Source of the DNA: Myrica gale
Taxonomy: Eukaryota > Streptophyta > Magnoliopsida > Fagales > Myricaceae
NCBI GenBank assembly: GCA_963930655.1
Contig: OZ005620.1
Coordinates: 19,473,001 to 19,537,000, forward strand
DNA: 64,000 bases
Direction: 5' to 3'
Made by a program: the position numbers and the translations under genes. This document shows positions 56,811 through 64,000 of this stretch, one piece after another (position 1 is the first letter of the stretch; every line of letters begins with the position of its first letter). The notes under the pieces were generated by a model. The model made no database searches. It was not told the DNA's origin and worked only from the letters and a program-made list of their open reading frames with translations.

Positions 56811-57362
56811 CCCTGAGTGGATGGCCGCTTGATCTTGCCTAGACCTCTAAGCTCGTTGTTTGGGATTCAAATAGCACCTCCACTCTGCTTGGCATTTGGG
56901 AGTTCTTGGACGTGCGAGCTTAAGGTCCGTGTAGAACCATGTGTGCCTCACTACTATGTACCGACGTAGGATCTCACGCTACGAGGGTGTATTCCAGGTT
57001 TAAGGAGAGCCCAGGGCAGCGCTTCCGATGTCATGAGCCAATTTTTCTCATAGGAAAAAATAATCCTAATACGTTCTTGTACTAATTAATCATAATATTA
57101 ATTAATGCAGCTTCCTGCTCAGAATCGTTAGCGCCTCTCATCAACTAGAGTCGAGCTAGCTGCATGGAGATCACAAATGGTCACCAATGCCACATTGTTA
57201 GAACGCGGATCATAAGCGATCTCCTCAGTCAAAGAGAGCTCCACCACCATGGGCACTCTGGTTATAACCTTGGGTCCAAACAACAAAATGGCGCTCATCA
57301 ATCCACAAAAGAAGAAAGATTTGCGATAAGATCTTTTATTTTCTTTTCTTTTTTGGTGTATG

Positions 57363-57560
57363 TGTTAGAACTTGAATCGCAATTAACCAAATATGATGGT
57401 GAACGCAGCGGAATTATAAAACAAAATTAACTTTACCTTCAGTCATCTTGCTCAACACTCGAACGGAATCTCTGCAGAGTAACTTTGTGAATCTAAATAA
57501 TTCTTAGAGAGAGGCTCTTCCAACCTATGTCTATGTCTTACATCATGTACATGTTCTAAA
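57363..57560 (-). repeat. Relic LTR fragment related to the 58345 LTR
   Basis: Parallel to 58345-58530: GCAGCGGAAT, CATCTTGCTCA, GGAATCTCTGCAGAGTAACTTTG and GGCTCTTCCAACCTATG appear in the same order. It opens TGTTAGAACTT, matching the TGTTA..TAACA ends of this LTR family. The right part is missing or degraded. Confidence 0.65.
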
Positions 57561-57679
57561 TGGCTAATCAGACCTTCCGTAGAGACAACGGGCTAACGAG
57601 CTAAAAGGCCTAATCAACTTACAAATTCAAACCCAAACAGGTGAGAAATGACCTCTAAAAGGGCGGAAAACCTACAAAG

Positions 57680-57853
57680 GGTATCACTAGGGCTGTGCAT
57701 CGATACTGGCGGTGGGCCGGTTAACCGGCACTGCCGCCGGTACCGGCACCGTGTACCGTGCACCGGGGCCAAGCGGCACACGGATAAAATCAACAAAAAG
57801 AAATCAACAAGAGGGGCACAACCCTCTTGTTGATGCACAACCCTAGGTAGTAC
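57680..57853. mobile_element. hAT-type MITE (TAGGGCTG family), copy 3, short
   Basis: The element 57688-57845 (158 bp) starts TAGGGCTGTGCATCGATAC and ends TTGATGCACAACCCTA; flanks GGTATCAC and GGTAGTAC match at 6 of 8. The interior has CCGG/GGTACCGG repeats and an inverted repeat ATCAACAAGAGGG..CCCTCTTGTTGAT next to the right end. Confidence 0.7.
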
Positions 57854-58034
57854 ACTGATAAAATCAACAAAAAGAAAAGCAGACAGCGGAGGAGGACAGC
57901 AGAATCAACTGTTTGAGGAGATGAGTCGACCAAGGGACAAAATGGGTAGGCACTAGAGGAAAGTCGTCGGCCGGCCGACCACCAAGAGGGGCAGAAAGAG
58001 TTGTCGGGAGTCTTAGAGGCCAAGCACTGGGCAC

Positions 58035-58286
58035 GTGCCCACCAAAGAAATGTACCTGCAACTCGAATTGGAGGAGAAAGGGGCGGGCGTCTATGCCTCC
58101 AAGCGTCGTTTGGTCAACTCCCAGGTGGTGCTAACGCAGTCTCCGAACGAGGCAGAAGTCATCCTCACCGATTGTGATCTCCAAAGGCCTACGAAATTTT
58201 TTATATCTGAGCACCAAATCCGCCGGAACAAATCCCTGAAAAAGGATTGGAAATGGGACTTTATTGGTGGTTCCAGTCACATATGA
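58035..58286 (+). CDS. Unrecognised ORF, possible captured gene fragment
   Basis: 83-codon frame, more GC-rich than its surroundings, ending at the TGA at 58286. It is not low complexity: it includes ELEEKGAGVYASKRRLVNSQ and LTQSPNEAEVILTDCDLQRP, with a weak BRCT-like look that I cannot confirm. The frame continues upstream with interruptions from about 57.9 kb. It lies between a relic LTR and a full LTR, so it may be part of a captured or broken host gene. Confidence 0.3.
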   Translation: MPTKEMYLQLELEEKGAGVYASKRRLVNSQVVLTQSPNEAEVILTDCDLQRPTKFFISEHQIRRNKSLKKDWKWDFIGGSSHI

Positions 58287-58344
58287 CCAAATTAGAGGAA
58301 GAGGGAATGGTGGGGAAGGGGGACAGTTGACAATGGGGGGAGGG

Positions 58345-58858
58345 AATGTAATAGTAAAATCACAATCAATCAATTTGATTGTGAATGCAGCGGAATAATA
58401 AAGCAGGATCTTTACCTCCAGCCATCTTGCTCAGAACTCGAACAGAATCTCTGCAGAGTAACTTTATGAATATGAAGTATTTTAGTGAGGCTCTTCCAAC
58501 CTATGCCTATGCCTTACAGAGAATGCATTAGATGGTATACACAGGCCTCTTATTTATAGGCTAGGTTAGGGACCCTCAATCTGTTGTAGATTTGAATTTG
58601 TTCCTTCCATCAAGGTAATTCAAATTCAAAATCAAATAGCAAATTCAAATTCAAAATCAAATAGCAAACTTTATCTAATTGGTTACAATTTGAATTCCAA
58701 TTCAAATTCAAAATCAAATTGCAATCTTTATCCAATTAGTTCTAAATTTGAATCTGCTACAGATTCCATAATCTTATTTTAACTAACACCATAATCTTTA
58801 AAACTTTAAAAGATTATTTACATATGTCAATTAGGTCACCTTAAGGAAATTTTCTAAC
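58345..58858 (-). repeat. 3' LTR of the right-hand copia element
   Basis: On the sense strand it starts TGTTAGAAAATTTCC at 58858, preceded by the polypurine tract AAGTGGGAGAA. The far end is less certain; TGTAATAG at 58345 is the best candidate. It includes a short tandem repeat of AAATTCAAATTCAAAATCAA (58.61-58.72 kb). The matching 5' LTR is outside the window. Confidence 0.7.
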
Positions 58859-58869
58859 ATTCTCCCACT
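58859..58869 (-). other. Polypurine tract
   Basis: AAGTGGGAGAA on the minus strand directly before the 3' LTR; primes plus-strand DNA synthesis in LTR elements. Confidence 0.8.
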
Positions 58870-59196
58870 TGACCTTGACGACATATGTCTTAATGGTGTC
58901 TGGAGTTTTTTAGTATGGCCAACTGTTTATGGAATCCTCCCACCCACATAATGAATGCTACACACGAATCATAGCGGTAAAACCGTAACATAATCGGTCG
59001 TCCCTTCCATGTATTACCAGCACAATACTCATTATATGAGTACTTTATGGGAATCAAAACTTTATGAATGAACTTCCTATAAGTCATTCAGGTCCTATTT
59101 TATTTATCTCCATAGATAACAATAAATAATAAAGAATTTGCGCAATAAATCTTTATTACAATAACTTCATGTCTGTAATTCAAAATTTGAGAGAAA

Positions 59197-62100
59197 CTAA
59201 GTACAAAATGAATTTGCAAGCCCCATATGGTCCACATGACCTTTAAACTGTTTTACCGGTAAACCTTTAGTCATGGGATCAGCAAGCATCAACTTAGTAC
59301 TTATATGCTCTATAGAAACAGCATGTCTCTTGATGTTTTCTCTCACACTAAGATACTTGATATCTATGTGCTTACTCCTGCTTCCACTTTTATGATTCTT
59401 TGAAAAGAATACTGCCGCAGAATTGTCACATAAGATCTTAATTGGTCTCTCAACAGACTCAATAATTTTGAGACCACTAACAAAATTTCTTAACCACAAT
59501 GCCTGTGTAGTGGCTTCATAGCACGCAATAAACTCTGCTTCCATTGTAGAGGTAGCAACTATAGTCTGTTTGCAACTTTTCCAGGATACAGCTCCTCCAG
59601 CAAAGAGAAAAATGTACCCTGACGTAGACTTTCTGCTATCTATACATCCAGCAAAATCTGAATCTGTATACCCAGACACTTCTAAATGGTCAACATGTCT
59701 GTAGGTCAAACTGTAATTCTTGGTTCCTTGTAAGTACCGCATGACCTTCTTTGCAGCTCTCCAATGCTCCAATCCAGGATTACTTTGGTATCTTCCCAGT
59801 ATACCAACTGCTAATGCAATATCAGGTCTAGTACAGACCTGAGCATACATCAAACTGCCGATTGCAGATGCATATGGTAAACCTTTCATTTGTTCTTGTT
59901 CCAATTCACTTTTGGGACATTGATCCAAACAGAATTTATCCCCTTTAATGATGGGTGCTACACTAGGAGCACATTTGCTCATATCATATCTCTCTAAAAC
60001 TTTTTCAATGTAGGCCTTCTGAGACAGTTGTAATATTTTCTGTTTTCTATCTCTATGAATCTCTATGCCAATGACATAAGAGGCTTCACCCAAATCCTTC
60101 ATTTCAAAGTGTTTAGACAGAAACTTTTTAGTTTCATATAGCAAACCCAAATCATTTGTTGCAAGTAAAATATCGTCTACATAAAGGACCAGAAAGATTA
60201 CTTTACTCCCAGTGACCTTAAGGTATATACATTGATCCACAAGATTCTCCAAAAATCCGAATGAAGTAATAACTTTGTGAAATTTAATATACCACTGACG
60301 GGAGGCTTGTTTTAGTCCATATATAGATTTCTTTAATTTACATGCCTTCTGACTGTTATCACCAAACCCCTCAGGTTGTCTCATATACACCTCCTCCTCA
60401 AGATCCCCATTTAGAAAGGCTGTTTTCACGTCCATCTGTTGTAGCTCTAAGTCAAAATGAGCTACTAATGCCATGATTATCCTAAACGAATCCTTCTTTG
60501 ATACTGGAGAGAAGGTTTCATGATAATCTATGCCTTCTTTTTGAGTGAAACCCTTGGCTACAAGTCTGGCTTTATATCGTTCAACTTTACCGGAAGCTTC
60601 CCTTTTGGTTTTGTAAACCCATTTGCAGCCTATGGCTACAGCTCCCTTTGGTAAGTCAACAAGATCCCAGACTTGATTCTTTGCCATAGATTCCATCTCT
60701 TCCTTCATGGCATTGAACCACAACATGGAGTTATCTCCATTCATGGCCTGTGAAAACGTATTTGGATCCCTTTTAGGTCCAACATCAAAGTCAGACTCTT
60801 GAAGGTATACAACATAATCACTAGGGATTGTTGATTTCCTTATTCTAGAGGACCGTCTTAATTCTACTTCCTCAACATCTTGCAGAGGTTGGGTAGACTC
60901 AGTCTGAACCTGTTCTGTATGAGTTGGCTCTTCTTGAACTGGTTGTGGTTCAGGATAATCAATTTGATCTTTCCTAAACACAAACATTCTTTCTCCAGAA
61001 GGAGAAGATTCAGACAACTCTTGTGCTTCTTTAAATTCAACCTTTTGGGAATTTGCACTAGGTTCAATATCCTCTAAAAACTTAGCATTTCCTGATTCAA
61101 CAATCCTAGTATTATGTGTAGGACAATAAAATCTAAATCCTTTAGAGTTTACTGGATAGCCGATAAAAAATCCGCTGGTTGTCTTTGGATCTAATTTCTT
61201 TATATTCGGATCATAAATCCTCACTTCAGCAGGACAACCCCATATGTGTAAGTGATTTAAACTAGGTTTCCACCCATTCCATAACTCAAAAGGTGTCTTT
61301 GGGACAGCCTTGGATGGAACCCTATTTAAGATATACACAGCAGTTTTTAAAGCTTCACTCCATAGATACTGAGGGAGACTAGAATTACTAAGCATACTCC
61401 TTACCATGTCCATAAGTGTGCGATTCCTTCTTTCTGCTACACCATTTTGTTGTGGTGTACCAGGCATTGTGTATTGAGCAACAATGCCTTCCTCTTCAAG
61501 GAATTTCGCAAATGGACCACTCATTTGTCCTTTTTCTGTGTACCTTCCATAATATTCTCCACCTCTATCAGATCTTACGATCTTGATTTTTGTTTCCTTT
61601 TGATTCTCTACTTCTGCCTTATAAGTCTTAAAGGCATTCAACGCCTCAGACTTTTCATCAATAAGGTAGAGATACATGAAACGTGAATGGTCATCAATGA
61701 ATGAGATAAAATATCTCTGACCATTGAAACATGGAATAGGAAAAGGTCCACAGAGATCAGTGTGTATGATCTCTAGAATCTTTGAACTCCTTCTGGCACC
61801 TTTAGTGGACTTGTTAGTCTGCTTTCCCTTTATGCAGTCTATACAATTGCCAAGGTCAGTAAAATCAAGAGTTTGTAAGACTCCGTCATTTGCCAACCTT
61901 TTGATTCGCTCAATGGAGATATGTCCCAATCTCCTATGCCATAACAAACCGGAATTCTCATTTATAAGCCTTCTCTTTATGCCAATAGTATGTATTGACA
62001 AACAATTATTCTCAAAGTTGGGATCTAATTTAATTTTGTAAAGACCATCAATTTTTATTCCACCACCAATAACTTGATTATTTCGAAATAAACTGAAAAC

Positions 62101-63230
62101 TGAATTTATAAAATAAAAACCATAACCCAATACATCAAGTTTTGAAATTGAAATTAAATTCCTTGAAAAGTTTGGAATAAAAAATACATCTTCAAGATCT
62201 AAAATAAATCCAGTCTTCAAAATTATTCTGTAAGTCCCAACCGCTTCCACACTTGAGAACAATTTATTTCCAGAGTAAACTCGTTGTTCACTTCTTTTCG
62301 GCTTTCTTGTTGTGAGAAAACCCTGCAATGTATTCACAATGTGGATTGTAGAACCAGAATCAATCCACCAAGTATTGCAAGGAGCTTCAACAACTAAAGA
62401 TTCATGACAAACAAGAGAGAGGAATATACCTTTCTTCTCGAGCCACTTTAGGTACTTTTGGCAATCCTTCTTCATGTGTCCTTTCTTCTTACAGAAGAAA
62501 CAAGTATCCTTAGTGCCATTAATCTTAATTGGCACCTTGTTCTCCTTCTTGAAGTTGTGGACAACCTTGCCTTTCTTGGTCTTCCCCTTAGCACGAGAAA
62601 CAAAGTGAGAACTCTCAGGTTTCTCAGGTTTCTCGAGTTTCAGCCTCTCTTCCTCTTGAACACACATAGTCAGTAAATCATTCACTGACCATTTTTCCTT
62701 ATGTGTGTTGTATGATATTTTAAAGGGACCATACTCATTTGGTAGAGAGTTCAAAATTAGATGAACCAAGAATGAGTCAGAAATTTCAACTTCCAGAGTT
62801 TTTAATTGAGATGCAATGTCTCTCATCTCCATTATGTGCTCACGCACACTAGTTGAACTCTTTATTGATTTGCTTGACAGCTTTCTCATCAGGGTGCTGG
62901 CTAATGCCTTTTCAGAAGTAACAAATTGTTCTTCAACGGACTTTAAAAAATCCTTAGCTTTAATGCTTTCAGGGATAGAACCCCTAATGCTCTTGATGAT
63001 GTGAGATTTAATGAACATCAAACTGAGACGATTTGATCGCTCCCATCGTTCATAAGAATAAATGTCCTGTGGCGTACTTGATTCCGTGATAGTGGGTTCC
63101 ACTACACGGAGCGCTTCATCTAATTCCATACACCCCAGAGTGAAAAGCAAACTTTGCTTCCAGTCAGCAAAATTATCACCACTTAGCATTGGAACACGCA
63201 ACGAACTATCAATTAGGGAAGAAGGAATAA
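59197..63230 (-). CDS. Copia gag-pol polyprotein (TNT1-94-like)
   Basis: One frame of more than 1330 codons without stops. Gag begins near [20 protein letters not shown]; zinc knuckle C-x2-C-x4-H-x4-C ([14 protein letters not shown]) about 234-247 counting from the TTG at 63201; protease DSG about 281; integrase zinc finger and core with [19 protein letters not shown]; reverse transcriptase with LYVDDILLA; RNase H with [20 protein letters not shown]. The frame has no ATG at its upstream end. TATATTGCAG just before TTATTCC (63231 side) looks like a splice acceptor, so the first codons may lie on an upstream exon. Different copia branch from the 35.6-kb and 10.9-kb elements. It looks intact and possibly active, but LTR comparison is impossible here. 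Confidence 0.92.
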
Positions 63231-64000
63231 CTGCAATATAACCAAAGAAACATAAAACTACTGAATTGCTATGAAGTAACCATATTTAAATCAACCAATG
63301 TCAATTTAATAGTAAATTTCAACCTACCTATGGGCAAAGGTTGCATATGCATGGAATTTACTCTTTATTATTAAATCTAACAATTTTAAATATTAAGAAT
63401 AAAATTCTCCGTACCTGTGAGCCTAAGAAAATTTTATTGTTAATACAAAATTTATTATTTTAATCTAACTAAGTCACAAAATTAAAAAATTCCCTGCGGG
63501 GAAAGTAATCAATTTTATAATTTAGTTACCACACGGAGATTAATTTCACTTTATGAAGTTCATATATTAATCTTGATGTAATCATCAATATAAAATTGGG
63601 ATGTTGTGGCTCTCCGAAAATCATTATGATAATTACGACTTCATCAATATCCGTCAACTTTATAGATGCCTATTCTTAATCCAAGAATAAAAAAATGAAC
63701 CAATCTTTAAAGTGAGACAATAGTATTTTCTAAAACACAAGCAGGGGAGCTCCCAGGTAAGTGAGGTAGGTCTGAGGACCTTTAAATACCAAGACTTGCC
63801 TTAGCCAGAACTGTCCCTGACCTGTATTCTTCGATCATACCCCATATTCCCACTAACCTTAGTAGGTTCATTTAATCATGCTTGGTCTAGGCATCATACA
63901 TTTTATGCATGATCAACCTATCTATATAATTAGATTTTTCACATAATAAATCAAGCATAAATTTAATATTTCTAGAATGGAATCAATTAAACATTGAACA
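63231..64000 (-). other. Leader / 5' region of the right-hand copia element, cut by the window edge
   Basis: AT-rich, no open frame of note. Expected to contain the leader, possibly an intron, and further right the primer site and 5' LTR. None of the 58345 LTR motifs recur before 64000. Confidence 0.45.

Larger units (their letters stand above)
55158..57362. other. AT-rich intergenic DNA with MITE relics
   Basis: 55.56-55.81 kb resembles the reverse strand of the MITE-like element at 4247-4667. A minisatellite with an inserted MITE lies at 56345-56810. A GC-richer stretch at 56.8-57.3 kb is unrecognised; the plus frame 57164-57430 there is not supported. Confidence 0.45.

Noticed and set aside
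1..64000. CRISPR arrays, prophage or bacterial operons
   Set aside because: No spaced short palindromic repeats and no bacterial gene organisation; all evidence points to a plant nuclear genome.

Overview
This window is nuclear DNA from a flowering plant, most likely a eudicot. The evidence is intron-rich genes with plant-only families (a BEL1-type TALE homeobox gene, a plant TIM44), a nuclear tRNA-Ala(AGC), plant Ty1/copia and TRIM retrotransposons, hAT, PIF-like and Mutator-like MITEs, and AT-rich intergenic DNA. The species cannot be fixed from the sequence alone. No bacterial-type operon, CRISPR array or viral genome is visible.

Layout. 2174-9514 (minus) is a 14-exon TIM44 gene for mitochondrial protein import; its introns carry a tRNA-derived SINE, an hAT MITE and a tandem duplication. 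10873-16771 is a decayed copia element with 5-bp target-site duplications (TSDs), broken by a 1.4-kb PIF/Harbinger-like insertion. 18022-21501 (minus) is BEL1, four exons, one intron with a GC donor. 21502-34714 is mostly intergenic: a candidate small secreted peptide gene, a TRIM retrotransposon split by an hAT element, a second hAT element and a tandem duplication.

34715-41342 is the most unusual part. A DNA transposon with about 185-bp inverted termini carries a DUF1645-like coding sequence and has itself been entered by a young copia element with apparently identical LTRs and an open 1390-codon frame. Its right end lies 135 bp upstream of a phosphoglycerate-mutase-like gene (41472-43074, plus) that is intact in frame and splicing except for one in-frame TGA. 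Tail to tail with it is a large minus-strand gene for an acidic/RS-rich nuclear-type protein (44249-48523, 5' UTR exon near 50.2-50.4 kb).

50.8-58 kb is repeat-rich: hAT MITEs, a transposase-bearing hAT remnant, a tandem repeat beside the tRNA-Ala gene, and a minisatellite split by a MITE. 58345-64000 is the 3' LTR and polyprotein of another copia element (minus) whose 5' end lies beyond the window.

The host genes are unrelated neighbours, not a pathway. Most of the biology worth following is nested transposition and its effect on adjacent genes. Exon joins were worked out by hand from GT/AG (or GC/AG) sites and reading-frame continuity and agree in phase, but no alignment or expression data were available.
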